A stretch of 64,000 nt of DNA from UBA1660 sp964462035. GTDB lineage: Bacteria > Myxococcota_A > Polyangia > Polyangiales > Houyiibacteriaceae. How positions within the stretch are numbered: the stretch's first letter is position 1; each line of letters opens with the position of its first letter. The notes under the pieces are model-generated. The model was not told where the DNA came from and did no database searches. It was given only the letters and a program-made list of their open reading frames with translations. Location of the stretch: contig CAYXAP010000051.1 in assembly GCA_964462035.1 (NCBI GenBank), positions 1 to 64,000 on the forward strand, read 5' to 3'. The position numbers and the translations under genes are program-made. Positions 9,315 through 17,558 of the stretch are shown here, in pieces.

Positions 9315-10205
9315 TCAGGCGAGGTCGGCGAGGCCTTCGGCGAGGTGGTCGACGAAGGCGCGGACCCGCGAGGGGACGTGGCGGGTCGAAGCCATGAGCG
9401 CCTGGATGGGTGCCCGGGGTGGCTCGTGGTCGGGCAGCAGCCGGACCAGCCGTCCGTCGGCGAGGGCGTCGTCGACCAGCCAGCTCGCCAGCAGCGCGAC
9501 GCCGTGGCCCGCGACGGCGAGCTTCGCCAGGGTGGCGCTGTGGTTGGCGGAGATCCGGCCCTGGACCGAGACGGAGCGGGTCGCGCCGTCCTTCGCGAGC
9601 TCCCAGCTCTGCTGGGTCCCCAGCCCCGAGTGCAGCAGACACGGCAGCTCCGCGAGCGCACCCAGCGAGTCGGGCGCTCCATGGCTCTCGACGAACGCGG
9701 GTGACGCCACCAACCGGCGCGGCGTGTCCGCGAGGACCCGTGCCCGGTAGCTCGAGTCCACCGGCCGGCCGACGCGGATGGCGACGTCCACTCCGTCCGA
9801 GACGAGGTCGACGTAGCGGTCGCTGAAGCGAAGGTCGAGCTCGACGCCGGGGTGCTCGCTCAGGAACGAGGGCATCAGCGGGGCGATGAAGCGGTCGCCG
9901 AAGACGACGGGCACGCTGACGCGGAGTCGCCCCTGCGCTTTCGCGTGCTGGCCCCGGGTGGCCCCGACCGCTTCTTCCCATGCGCCGAGCACTTCGAGCG
10001 CGCGCTGCTGGAAGGCCTCGCCGGCAGGTGTCACTCGGACGCCGCGGGTGGTCCGGTCGAGGAGCTGGACCCCGAGCTCGTCCTCGAGCGCGGCGACCCA
10101 CTTGCTCACGGTGGGCTGGGTGACCTGCTGCTCCTTCGCGACGGCCGTGAACGAGCCCAGCTCGACCAGCCGCACGTACGCTCGGAGCGCCTCGAAGTGG
10201 TCCAT
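9315..10205 (-). CDS. LysR-family transcriptional regulator
   Basis: Cytoplasmic DNA-binding regulator of 296 residues. The N-terminal winged helix-turn-helix is clear (MDHFEALRAYVRLVELGSF, VTQPTVSKWVAALEDELG, LLDRTTRGVRVT), followed by a linker helix and a periplasmic-binding-like effector domain. It most resembles the DNA-binding half of the CrgA/PA-type LysR regulators that often sit next to short-chain dehydrogenases. It is divergent from the SDR gene that begins 140 bp away, the classical arrangement for a LysR regulator controlling its neighbour. An imperfect inverted repeat at 10214-10257 could be its operator. The effector is unknown. Confidence 0.95.
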   Translation of the reverse strand: MDHFEALRAYVRLVELGSFTAVAKEQQVTQPTVSKWVAALEDELGVQLLDRTTRGVRVTPAGEAFQQRALEVLGAWEEAVGATRGQHAKAQGRLRVSVPVVFGDRFIAPLMPSFLSEHPGVELDLRFSDRYVDLVSDGVDVAIRVGRPVDSSYRARVLADTPRRLVASPAFVESHGAPDSLGALAELPCLLHSGLGTQQSWELAKDGATRSVSVQGRISANHSATLAKLAVAGHGVALLASWLVDDALADGRLVRLLPDHEPPRAPIQALMASTRHVPSRVRAFVDHLAEGLADLA

Positions 10206-10213
10206 CGCTCTTC

Positions 10214-10257
10214 ATTTCGCGGATGGGGCCGCCGCTGCGCAACCTCGATCTGCGAAT
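10214..10257. promoter_or_regulatory. Inverted repeat between LysR and SDR genes, possible LysR operator
   Basis: TTCGCGGAT at 10216-10224 is repeated in inverted form (ATCTGCGAA, 10248-10256) with 8 of 9 bases matching and 23 bp between the arms. It lies immediately upstream of the LysR start and about 90 bp before the SDR start, where a LysR regulator would be expected to bind. The site is inferred from symmetry and position only. Confidence 0.4.
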
Positions 10258-10345
10258 GAGTCCTAGGCCCGATCGCCCGAAGACGGCGAGGCCCGCGCCG
10301 CCCAGGGTGTCCTCACGGTCGACGCGACCGAGAAAGGACCACCCA

Positions 10346-11062
10346 ATGAACTTCGACAACCCCACCATCGCCCTCGTGACCGGCGCCAACCGCGGCATCG
10401 GCGCCGCCCTGGTCGACGCGCTCCTGGCCGCCGGAGCCACCAAGGTCTACGCCGGCGTTCGCGACGCCGCCGCCTATCGAGCGCCGGACCCGAAGGTGAC
10501 CGCCCTCGAGCTCGACGTGACCGACCCGGCCAGCTGTGAGCGCGCCGCGGCGAAGGCCGGCGACGTGAACCTCCTCGTCAACAACGCAGGCACGCTCGCG
10601 TCGTTCGACGTGCTCGACATGGCGATGGAGTCGTTCGACCTCGATCTCGCGACCAACTTCTTCGGGCCGCTCCACATGGCGCGGGCCTTCGTGCCGGTCC
10701 TCCGCCGGGGGACCGACGCGGCGCTGGTCAACGTGCTCACGGTGCTCTCCGTCGCGAGCATGCCCGGCATGGGCGGCTACGCCGCGAGCAAGGCCGCGAC
10801 CTGGTCGCTGACGATGTCGCTGCGCCATCGCCTCGCCGCGGACGGCATTCGCGTGCACGGCGTGTTCCCCGGACCGGTGGACACCGACATGCTCGCCGAC
10901 GTCGAGATGCCGAAGACGCCGCCGCGGGCGGTTGCCGAGGCGATCGTCCGCGGCGTCATCGAGCGGAAGGAGGACATCGCCCCCGATCCCATGTCGGAGC
11001 AGGTCCTGGGGACCTTCCTCAGCGACCCGAAGGCAGTGGAGCGTCAGTTCGGCGCGATGTGA
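10346..11062 (+). CDS. Short-chain dehydrogenase/reductase (SDR)
   Basis: NAD(P)-dependent oxidoreductase of 238 residues, classical SDR type. The cofactor loop TGANRGIGAAL is near the N-terminus, NNAG follows at about residue 80, and the catalytic Ser plus YAASK are present (VLSVASMPGMGGYAASK). The PGPVDTDM segment after the active site is typical. The ATG at 10346 is preceded by GAAAGGA at good spacing; upstream in-frame sequence has no signal of being coding. It is divergent from the LysR gene at 9315-10205 and is the likely target of that regulator. Substrate unknown; such pairs often act on quinones or small ketones/alcohols. Confidence 0.93.
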   Translation: MNFDNPTIALVTGANRGIGAALVDALLAAGATKVYAGVRDAAAYRAPDPKVTALELDVTDPASCERAAAKAGDVNLLVNNAGTLASFDVLDMAMESFDLDLATNFFGPLHMARAFVPVLRRGTDAALVNVLTVLSVASMPGMGGYAASKAATWSLTMSLRHRLAADGIRVHGVFPGPVDTDMLADVEMPKTPPRAVAEAIVRGVIERKEDIAPDPMSEQVLGTFLSDPKAVERQFGAM

Positions 11063-11133
11063 GCACTGCGGCTCGCGAGCGTCATCGACGGACGCTCGCG
11101 GGCCCGTCCGTGTCAGAGCTAGAGTCCGCGGCG

Positions 11134-11261
11134 ATGGGGATGTATCCGGCCTACGAGGAGATCCGCGAGAGCACGCTCGAGGCGCTGCTCGCGAATCCGC
11201 ACGACGCGGCCCACGTGGACGGTGTGCGCGCCGAACGGCCGATCTCTACCTGGTCTGGTAG
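11134..11261 (+). pseudogene. Possible small decayed gene
   Basis: From the ATG at 11134 about 32 codons (MGMYPAYEEIRESTLEALL and on) have nearly all G or C at third positions, as in real genes here. Around 11225-11240 that pattern moves to another frame, which then ends ADLYLVW-stop at 11261. This looks like a short gene broken by a frameshift. I recognise no family, and a chance pattern in GC-rich DNA is possible. The alternative reading is an intact 48-residue protein ending at 11280. Confidence 0.22.
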
Positions 11262-11289
11262 CGGCTCGCCGTTCGTGTAGAGTCCCGCC

Positions 11290-11838
11290 GTGGCCAAGCC
11301 CAACCTTCGAAAGTTCGCCCTCGGTTGCCTGGGGCTCCTGGGGCTCGCGATCGGCGTGGTCGTCGTGCTCGCGCTGATGCAGCCCGACTCCTACTCGGTC
11401 TCCGTCACCCGCGACATGAGCGTGCCGCCGGAGGCGATCGAGCCACAGGTCACCGACATGGAAGCCTGGGCCGCCTGGAACCCGTGGGCGGAGATCGATC
11501 CGAACGCGGCGCTCGAGTTCTCGGACCCGACGTCCGGCGAGGGTGCCTGGTACACGTGGAAGGGCAACGAGGACATGGGCTCGGGCAAGATGACCATCGC
11601 CGCCATCGACGGATCGCGGGTCAGCTACGACCTCGAGTTCATCGAGCCCTTCGAGAGCACCGCCGACGTCGCCATCGCCTGGGAGGCGAAGGGCGAGGGC
11701 ACCGAGGTGACGTGGTCGATGGAAGGACAGAACAACTTCGGCTCGAAGATCGCGAGCCTCTTCGTCGACTTCCAGGCGGCCATCTCGAAGGACTTCGAGG
11801 ACGGCCTCGCGAACCTCGAGGCCGCCGCCTCCGAATGA
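11290..11838 (+). CDS. SRPBCC (START-like) family protein with N-terminal membrane anchor
   Basis: Protein of 182 residues: a membrane helix (about residues 9-30, LGLAIGVVVVLAL), then a helix-grip START/polyketide-cyclase-like domain. Family hallmarks are the early VSVTRDMSVPPEAIEPQV strand-helix, the WAAWNPWAEIDP segment, and the C-terminal amphipathic helix (FEDGLANLEAA). SRPBCC proteins bind hydrophobic ligands; no catalytic residues can be assigned. The anchor suggests action at the membrane. It stands about 230 bp after the SDR gene and 29 bp before a MOSC-domain gene, so it may lead a three-gene run to 13469. Confidence 0.88.
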   Translation: MAKPNLRKFALGCLGLLGLAIGVVVVLALMQPDSYSVSVTRDMSVPPEAIEPQVTDMEAWAAWNPWAEIDPNAALEFSDPTSGEGAWYTWKGNEDMGSGKMTIAAIDGSRVSYDLEFIEPFESTADVAIAWEAKGEGTEVTWSMEGQNNFGSKIASLFVDFQAAISKDFEDGLANLEAAASE

Positions 11839-11867
11839 CGTGTGCAGCGCTTCGAGGGCGCTGCTAG

Positions 11868-12533
11868 ATGGAGGGCATGGACGACCCGTCGCAGCCCACG
11901 AAGGCCCAGCTCCTCGAAGAGGTGCCGAAGACCTTCGACACCACGAAGCTCCGCTTCGACGGGCTCCGCGGCGATGCGGCGCGGCACCTGAGCCGCGAGG
12001 CGCTCGAGGCGGCGATCGCCGCGCTCCCGCCGGCGCCGAAGGACGAGGGCACCGTGGATCTGCTCGTGGCACGGACCCCGAAATTCGGGCGCATCCTCCA
12101 CGAGAGGGCGCTGCTCACGGTGGCGGGCGGGATGCCCCAGGACCGCTTCGCCGACCAGACCAAGTACGGGCCGGACCATCAGCTGGCCACCACCCGCACC
12201 GACTTCGCGCGGCTGATCGCCAACGGGCAGCCGCTCGAGCTCCACGGGGACAACCTCTTCCTCTCGCTCGACCTCTCGGACGAGAACCTGCCCGCCGGCT
12301 CGCAGATCCGACTCGGGGAGGCGCTCGTCGAGGTCACCCCGGTGGCCCACAATGGGTGCAAGAAGTGGGTGCAGCGCTTCGGCCTCGCGGCGATGCGGCT
12401 CAACATGAGCGCCGAGTACCGCCCTCGGCATCTGCGCGGCATCTACCTACGCGTGATCGAAGACGGCGAGTGCGCGGTCGGAGACCCGGCCATCGTCGTC
12501 TCGCGCGGGCGCTCGGTGGCTGCGGCGGAGTAA
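11868..12533 (+). CDS. MOSC-domain protein
   Basis: Cytoplasmic protein of 221 residues. The C-terminal half fits a MOSC (molybdenum cofactor sulfurase C-terminal) domain: FADQTKYGPDHQL, the NLFLSLDLSDENLPAG strand region, the invariant cysteine in HNGCKKWVQRFG, and RGIYLRVIEDGECAVGDP near the end. MOSC proteins are thought to carry sulfur or handle molybdenum-cofactor-dependent reactions; stand-alone members are poorly understood. The first 60 residues are a family-unrelated extension. Two in-frame ATGs (11868 and 11877) exist; the first is used. It is tightly spaced after the SRPBCC gene. Confidence 0.85.
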   Translation: MEGMDDPSQPTKAQLLEEVPKTFDTTKLRFDGLRGDAARHLSREALEAAIAALPPAPKDEGTVDLLVARTPKFGRILHERALLTVAGGMPQDRFADQTKYGPDHQLATTRTDFARLIANGQPLELHGDNLFLSLDLSDENLPAGSQIRLGEALVEVTPVAHNGCKKWVQRFGLAAMRLNMSAEYRPRHLRGIYLRVIEDGECAVGDPAIVVSRGRSVAAAE

Positions 12534-12575
12534 CACCGTCGCATTCGATCGGCCTTCGCGGTACCGTCGGCTCCC

Positions 12576-13469
12576 ATGAGCGACGTCGGAACAATCACCG
12601 AGATCGAGCCCGAAGATCAGCTCGGCTGGATCGAGATGCCCAACGGCGACCGCGTGCGCTTCGGCGGCACGGCCTGCAAGGGCTTCGTGCCGGAGATCGG
12701 CATGACCGTGAAGGTGCTCGGCACCAAGCCGGGCTACGGCGGCACCGTGAAGGCCACCGGCCTGGAGAAGGTCGCCGACGTGGCCGGCAAGGGTCCGGCC
12801 GCCGTGGCGGCCGCGGCAGGGAAGTCCTCGGCGCCAGCCCCCGCGCCCAAGCGCCGGACCAACCTCCACATCGTGCAGAACGCCGGCATTCGGGCCGACG
12901 AGCTCCTGCTCAAGATCATCGGGCGCGCCGACATGGACGACGCGCTCCACGCGGACCTCGAGTCGCTGATGTTCGAGGTCCAGCCGATGCCGGCGAGCGA
13001 GCTCGATTGTCACAACCCCTGGCTCTACGTGATCGCCATGAACGGCGGCGGCGACGCCTACGGGCTCTACCAGCACCCGGTGGTCGCGGAGTTCCCGCAG
13101 GCGCCGTGGGTCGTCTGGCAACACGAGACCGACCACGTTCGCTTCCTCGCGGCGGACACGGGCGTGTTCTTTCAGGGGATCCTCGCCGATGCCCAGGCGG
13201 CCGGCACCGACGTGACCCGCGCGCGGCAGACCCTCTCCATGCTCGGCGTGCCCGCCGAGCCCGGCGCTCAGCTGGTGGAGCAGAAGATGACCTGGCTCCC
13301 CCCGGAGGACGACGAGCTCCGACCGCTCGACGAGTACCTCGGCGAGAGCGACGGGGCGGAGATGGAGCGCGGGCTCCTGGCCTACGTATCGCGCAAGCAG
13401 GACGCGCGCGCGAAGCAGTCGCTCCAGGCGCTCTACCAGGCCTGGGGCTGGAACGCGCCCGGCTTCTGA
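12576..13469 (+). CDS. Hypothetical protein with N-terminal cold-shock-like OB fold
   Basis: Protein of 297 residues, no signal peptide or membrane helix. The first 65 residues (MSDVGTITEIEPEDQLGWIE, VRFGGTACKGF, GMTVKVLGTKPGYGG) resemble a cold-shock/OB-fold nucleic-acid-binding domain, though without the aromatic RNP motifs of true CspA. An Ala/Pro-rich linker (about residues 70-95) leads to a 200-residue C-terminal domain containing NPWLYVIAMNGGGDAYGLYQ and WVVWQHETDHVRFLA. This could be an SMI1/KNR4-like fold, but I cannot assign it with confidence. It is 42 bp downstream of the MOSC gene. Function unknown. Confidence 0.78.
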   Translation: MSDVGTITEIEPEDQLGWIEMPNGDRVRFGGTACKGFVPEIGMTVKVLGTKPGYGGTVKATGLEKVADVAGKGPAAVAAAAGKSSAPAPAPKRRTNLHIVQNAGIRADELLLKIIGRADMDDALHADLESLMFEVQPMPASELDCHNPWLYVIAMNGGGDAYGLYQHPVVAEFPQAPWVVWQHETDHVRFLAADTGVFFQGILADAQAAGTDVTRARQTLSMLGVPAEPGAQLVEQKMTWLPPEDDELRPLDEYLGESDGAEMERGLLAYVSRKQDARAKQSLQALYQAWGWNAPGF

Positions 13470-13745
13470 GAACGGGGACAGCTCGCGGGGCACCCGCGCC
13501 CACTGAGCACACGAACGCCGCCCCGGCGTCGGTGGCCACGTCCGGGCCCGACCCGGCCAGAATCGACGAGGACCACACGTTTCCCCGTTGGCTTCCGCGT
13601 GCCGCAGGCGCATAAGCGAAGGGGTGGAACAACACGGGCGTGGAGGTCCGGCGCTGGCGGCCGGAAGTCCTGATCGCCATGGTCACCGGCCAGAAGGGCG
13701 CCCGCGTCGGACGGGGTTCCGAAGCGCATTGCGGGGCGGTGACCC

Positions 13746-14333
13746 ATGATGCACCCGGCCACCGAGCTGCACGTGCGAACCGACGGGGTCGGTGTGGGCG
13801 TTCGGGCCACCGAACCCATCCCGGTCGGCACGTTGCTGTGGGTCCGTGACGTACTCGACGTGGTGCTCGAGCCCGACGCCGTCAGTGGGCTCGACTCTGT
13901 GTTGCGAGCCACGGTTCGGCGCCTCGGCTACCGCAACGCGCGCGGTCAGTGGATCGTCTGCTGGGACGCCGGCAAGCACGTGAACCACAGCTGCGAGCCG
14001 ACGATGCGAGGGGTCGGCCACGACGCGATGATCGCGGTTCGGGCCGTAGGGGCCGGCGAGGAGATCACCTGCGACTACGCGGAGTGCAACCTCGACGAGC
14101 CGCTGAGCTGCCGCTGTGGCGCACCCTCGTGCCGTGGAACGATCGGGGCCCCGATTCCGGAGCTCGAGTGGCAACGCTGGCAGGGAGAGGTCGAGGCTGC
14201 GGTGGCCCACGCGCCCCGGTTCCAGCCGCTGTCGAGAGTCTGCGAAGACGCCGACGTCCGGCGCGTCCTCGCTGGGGAGAGACCCGTGCCGGCACTTGCA
14301 GATGTCGCGATGCCCAAGGGGAGCGAGTCGTGA
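13746..14333 (+). CDS. SET-domain protein (putative lysine methyltransferase)
   Basis: Protein of 195 residues with a SET domain. Visible hallmarks: GVGVRATEPIPVGT at the start of the fold, the SAM/pseudoknot motif KHVNHSCEPT (about residue 78), GEEITCDYAE, and a post-SET zinc-like CRCGAPSCRG. SET proteins transfer methyl groups from SAM to protein lysines; bacterial members are sparse and their targets largely unknown. It ends in a GTGA overlap with a second SET gene, implying translational coupling. The ATG pair at 13746 and 13749 is the only sensible start. The preceding 276 bp have no gene and no recognised signal. Confidence 0.9.
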   Translation: MMHPATELHVRTDGVGVGVRATEPIPVGTLLWVRDVLDVVLEPDAVSGLDSVLRATVRRLGYRNARGQWIVCWDAGKHVNHSCEPTMRGVGHDAMIAVRAVGAGEEITCDYAECNLDEPLSCRCGAPSCRGTIGAPIPELEWQRWQGEVEAAVAHAPRFQPLSRVCEDADVRRVLAGERPVPALADVAMPKGSES

Positions 14334-14941
14334 AGAAGTCGAACTCGAAGCTCGCGGCGGGGACCACGGCCCCTCGTCGTAGGTCGAGGCATCCGCGGAG
14401 AGGGCGTTCGAGCGTCCGAGCGGTGGCGCCGCTCGAACGCTCCACCTCGATGGCGTCCGCCGCCACTCGAACGAGGGTGCGATCCGATGGCGAACGGGCG
14501 CTCTTCGCCGAGGAAGACATCGCCGCCGGCGCCGTCGTCGTCGTCTTCGGCGGCCGAGTCGTCGATGCCGTCGAGCTCGCTGCGCTTCCGCGCGAGCGAC
14601 AACGCTTCGCACTCCAGGTCGAGGAGGGGCAGTTCCTCTACTCCGATCGCGACGGCCCCGGGGACTGGGTGAACCATTCGTGCGATCCGAACAGCGGGCT
14701 ACGTGGGCAGATCGTGCTCGTCGCGCTTCGCGCCATCACCGCGGGCGAGGAGATCTGTTTCGACTACGCCATGACGGATACCCACGACTACGACAGCTTC
14801 GACTGCCGCTGTGGGGCTTCGCTCTGTCGCGGTCGGGTCGGGCCCGACGACTGGCGCTCGCCCGAGCTGCAGAAGCGCTACGCGGGTCACTTCGCGCCCC
14901 ACGTCGAGCGCCTGATCGGCGCACGGCTCCGACCTCGGTAG
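14330..14941 (+). CDS. SET-domain protein, second of a coupled pair
   Basis: Protein of 203 residues starting at GTG 14330, which overlaps the previous stop by four bases and has GGGGAG about 10 bases upstream. After an Arg/Ser-rich basic N-terminal tail of about 40 residues comes a SET domain: ERALFAEEDIAAGAVVVVF, DWVNHSCDPNSG, GEEICFDYAM and the post-SET CRCGASLCRGRVG. All catalytic motif positions are filled. The basic tail might bind nucleic acid or a partner protein; that is inference. An internal ATG at 14450 is a possible shorter start. It shares the layout of its upstream neighbour but is not a close copy, so an old duplication or heterodimer is possible. Confidence 0.88.
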   Translation: MKKSNSKLAAGTTAPRRRSRHPRRGRSSVRAVAPLERSTSMASAATRTRVRSDGERALFAEEDIAAGAVVVVFGGRVVDAVELAALPRERQRFALQVEEGQFLYSDRDGPGDWVNHSCDPNSGLRGQIVLVALRAITAGEEICFDYAMTDTHDYDSFDCRCGASLCRGRVGPDDWRSPELQKRYAGHFAPHVERLIGARLRPR

Positions 14942-15116
14942 CGTCACCAGCGATCGGGGCATCCGGCCACACTCGGGGCCGAATGGACGACTCGACACGC
15001 TGTCCCCATCCAGCATCGGCGAAAACGTGCGGTCCCCGTTTGCATGAAGTCTCACGATTTCGTGGGTTGGCCCGGGAGCTGCAACCTCATCGGGCGTCGA
15101 CCCGAGGAGGTGACTC

Positions 15117-15578
15117 ATGGCCCTGACGATTGGACAGCTACTCACCGACCGCCCCAAGCCGGTCGCGGTCCGCGCGGACGACCCCGTGCTCCACGCGGTC
15201 CGCGCGATGAACGACGAGGCCGCCGGCTCGGTCTTGGTGCTCGGTCCGAACGATGAGCTGGTCGGCATCTTCACCGAACGCGACGTGCTCACTCGCGTGA
15301 TCGAGGGGCGTTGCGCCGCGCACGACACGTCGGTGGGTGAGGTGATGACGCCCGCGCCGTTGACCGCCGACCACGAGACCCCGCTCGACGAGGCGCACTC
15401 GCTGATGCGCTTGCACGGAGTCTCGCACCTACCGGTCGTCGAAAAGGGGGAGGTGATCGGCGTGGTGGCGCTGCGCGACCTTCGCGCCGCGATGGCCCTC
15501 GCCCTCACCTACGAGAACCGTGCGCTCCGCGGCTACATCCACGGACCGGTGGCGCGGGCGAGCGAGAGCTTCTTCTGA
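15117..15578 (+). CDS. CBS-domain pair protein
   Basis: Cytoplasmic protein of 153 residues consisting of two CBS domains (Bateman module) and a short C-terminal tail. Markers: AVRAMNDEAAGSVLVLGPND, GIFTERDVLTRV, VMTPAPLTADHETPLDEA, GVSHLPVVEKGEVIGVVALRD. CBS pairs bind adenine nucleotides and act as energy sensors for a partner protein; the partner is not evident here. A strong GAGGAGG ribosome-binding site precedes the ATG. The next gene is convergent, 12 bp away, so no separate terminator is visible. Confidence 0.93.
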   Translation: MALTIGQLLTDRPKPVAVRADDPVLHAVRAMNDEAAGSVLVLGPNDELVGIFTERDVLTRVIEGRCAAHDTSVGEVMTPAPLTADHETPLDEAHSLMRLHGVSHLPVVEKGEVIGVVALRDLRAAMALALTYENRALRGYIHGPVARASESFF

Positions 15579-15590
15579 CGGCGAAGGAGC

Positions 15591-16337
15591 TCAGGGTCGG
15601 AAGGCGACCGCCATCGTGCGGTAGGTGAACCGCACGGCGCCCTCTTCGGCGTGAGCGTCGAAGAGGGCGCCGAGCGCGTCGTCGAAGCTCGCGCGGGCGG
15701 CGGGGTCGTCGCCCACGCCGTGGCGTACGTAGGAGCTCGACCACACACGGCCGAAGAAGGCGTCTCGGTCGAGCGTCTGGTGGTGCGGGAAGAACGCGCG
15801 CTCGGCGTCGTCGAAGCGCGCGGCGACCGCGTTCGCTCGAGGTTCCGCGCCGACCTCCACGTACTCCGGGCAGCGCTCCTGCAGCAGCGCCTCGTAGGCG
15901 GCCATCAGGGGATCGGCGTGGTCGCGGAGGTTCCAGAAGGCCACCACCTTCCCGTCGCCGAGGAGCTCCCGGAAGCGCGGGAGACAGCGGTCGAGATCGA
16001 ACCAGTGGAACGCCTGCCCACCGACGATCGCGTCGCATCGGTCGAGGGGTAGGGCGAGGGTCTCGGCGTCGGAGCGGACGTATTCGACCGACGCGCCTTC
16101 GCTGTCCTCGCGAGCCGCGTCGAGCATCTCGGCGTTCGGGTCGACGCCGACCACGCGCCACCCGCGCTCGGCGAGCTGGCGCGTGCTGATGCCCGTCCCG
16201 CATCCGATGTCGACCACCACGCTGCCATCGCTGAGCTCTGCGGTCTGCTCGATCCAACCGAAGAGCGCCGCGGGGTAGTCCGGCCGGTAGCGCCGGTAGT
16301 CGTCGACGGTGCGGCTGAAGCGGGCGCGAGGATCCAT
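15591..16337 (-). CDS. Class I SAM-dependent methyltransferase
   Basis: Protein of 248 residues with the Methyltransf_11/UbiE-type Rossmann core: VVDIGCGTGISTRQLAERG (motif I), VGVDPNAEML, and GQAFHWFDLDR after motif II. FSRTVDDYRRYRPDYP at the N-terminus is typical of small-molecule and lipid methyltransferases of this group. It is soluble. It lies 18 bp downstream of a CDP-alcohol phosphotransferase in an operon that also carries a sulfotransferase and a racemase, so methylation of a lipid headgroup or its precursor is an attractive but unproven role. Confidence 0.9.
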   Translation of the reverse strand: MDPRARFSRTVDDYRRYRPDYPAALFGWIEQTAELSDGSVVVDIGCGTGISTRQLAERGWRVVGVDPNAEMLDAAREDSEGASVEYVRSDAETLALPLDRCDAIVGGQAFHWFDLDRCLPRFRELLGDGKVVAFWNLRDHADPLMAAYEALLQERCPEYVEVGAEPRANAVAARFDDAERAFFPHHQTLDRDAFFGRVWSSSYVRHGVGDDPAARASFDDALGALFDAHAEEGAVRFTYRTMAVAFRP

Positions 16338-16355
16338 CGGTCTCGATCGAGTCGC

Positions 16356-17558
16356 CTAGGCCTGGACGCTGCGCACCGTCGTTCCGATGGCGCCCAGGAG
16401 GTAGTAGAGGTTGGCCACGACCAAGAAGATGCCCGTGATCACGAAGAGTGCGTCGTAGAAGATGACCAGCCCCGTGAGCCAAGGGAGCACGGAGAAGATC
16501 GTGAACGCGAGCGCGATGCTGGCGCGCCGGCCGAGCACGTAGAGCTTGTCGAGGAGCCGAAAGAGCGCTCCCCGCTCGCCTTCGGTGCGAATGGTGGTGG
16601 CGACATCCTTGAGCTTGGTGCCGGCCTTCTTCGAGAGCAGGAAGAGGAAGAGGCCGGCGATCAAGGTGAAGGAGAGGACGACCTCCGCGAGCGAGAGCGT
16701 CGGGATGAGGTGCGCCCAGGGGACGTCGCGGCCCTCCGCGAAGCGGCCGTAGCCGATGGCGAGGCCGAGCACCCACGCGAAGTTCACGACGTGGTCACCG
16801 ACCGTGTCGAACCACGCGCCCCACTTGGACTCGAGGAGCTTTCCGCGAGCGAGCTCGCCATCGACGCAGTCGAGCACCGACGTGACCTGCATCAGCATGC
16901 CGCCGGCGGCGAAGGCCGCGAGGTCGCCCAAGGTCCAGAGCCACGCCGCCAACAGCCCGAGGAACGTGTTGAGGAAGGTGATCATGTTCGCCGTGACCGG
17001 TGTCTCGGCGAGCAGTCGGCTGAGCGGCTGGCTCCCGCGCTCGTGCAGGTGGCGCGCGACGGGGCTGCTGCCCGCGCTCCGCGCGTGGTGCATGACCACC
17101 CGGCGGGCACGGCGGAGGTCACTGGGGCCATGGACCTCCGTGACGAAGCAGCCTTCGGGCGGCTCCCCTTCCCAGAGCGGCACGGGGTCGTCGTCGCCAT
17201 CGACCCGGATGCTCGGGGCGCCGGGCACGAAGGTCGGCTCGGCCGAGTCGGCGAGGAGGGAGAACACTCTCGCGGGGACGATCACGTTCGCCTCCGCATC
17301 GATGCGCCGCGTGGTCGAGTCGACCTCGGCGACCGCACCGAAAGCCACCGGCACCTCGCCGATGCGCGGCTCGTTCCGAAGGAGTCCCCGTGCGCGTTCG
17401 ACGTCGGCGTCGGCACCGACGATCGACACCTGCGATGCCCCGGCGCGTTTGGCCACGATGGCCATTCGGCCGACGATGCTCACGTTGCCGACCTCGAGGA
17501 AGGCCGGGCTCGGGTCCCCCTCGGGGAGCGTGATGACCAGGTGGAAGGGTGTGCTCAC
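16356..17558 (-). CDS. CDP-alcohol phosphotransferase with vestigial nucleotidyltransferase domain
   Basis: Membrane enzyme of 400 residues. The C-terminal half holds the CDP-alcohol phosphotransferase signature D-x2-DG-x2-AR-x8-G-x3-D-x3-D, seen as DCVDGELARG then GAWFDTVGD (about residues 230-255), embedded in about six membrane helices. Such enzymes join CDP-activated alcohols to a second alcohol to build phospholipids or inositol phosphodiesters. The N-terminal 150 residues look like a decayed sugar-nucleotidyltransferase fold (VGNVSIVGRMAIVAKRAGA) without the GxGxR nucleotide loop, an order reminiscent of the archaeal/bacterial IPCT-DIPPS fusion. The GTG start overlaps the upstream sulfotransferase stop by four bases. 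A separate, intact cytidylyltransferase (21690-22430) in the divergent arm could supply the CDP-substrate. Confidence 0.9.
   Translation of the reverse strand: MSTPFHLVITLPEGDPSPAFLEVGNVSIVGRMAIVAKRAGASQVSIVGADADVERARGLLRNEPRIGEVPVAFGAVAEVDSTTRRIDAEANVIVPARVFSLLADSAEPTFVPGAPSIRVDGDDDPVPLWEGEPPEGCFVTEVHGPSDLRRARRVVMHHARSAGSSPVARHLHERGSQPLSRLLAETPVTANMITFLNTFLGLLAAWLWTLGDLAAFAAGGMLMQVTSVLDCVDGELARGKLLESKWGAWFDTVGDHVVNFAWVLGLAIGYGRFAEGRDVPWAHLIPTLSLAEVVLSFTLIAGLFLFLLSKKAGTKLKDVATTIRTEGERGALFRLLDKLYVLGRRASIALAFTIFSVLPWLTGLVIFYDALFVITGIFLVVANLYYLLGAIGTTVRSVQA

Noticed and set aside
7277..9682. An 801-residue minus-strand open frame
   Set aside because: Antisense to the PLD-like lipoprotein gene, whose HKD motifs and signal peptide show that the plus strand is coding.
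15069..15084. Possible sigma-54 box TGGCCC-N5-CTGCA before the CBS gene
   Set aside because: Two mismatches to consensus and no upstream dyad; similar chance matches occur within coding sequence, such as near 19889.
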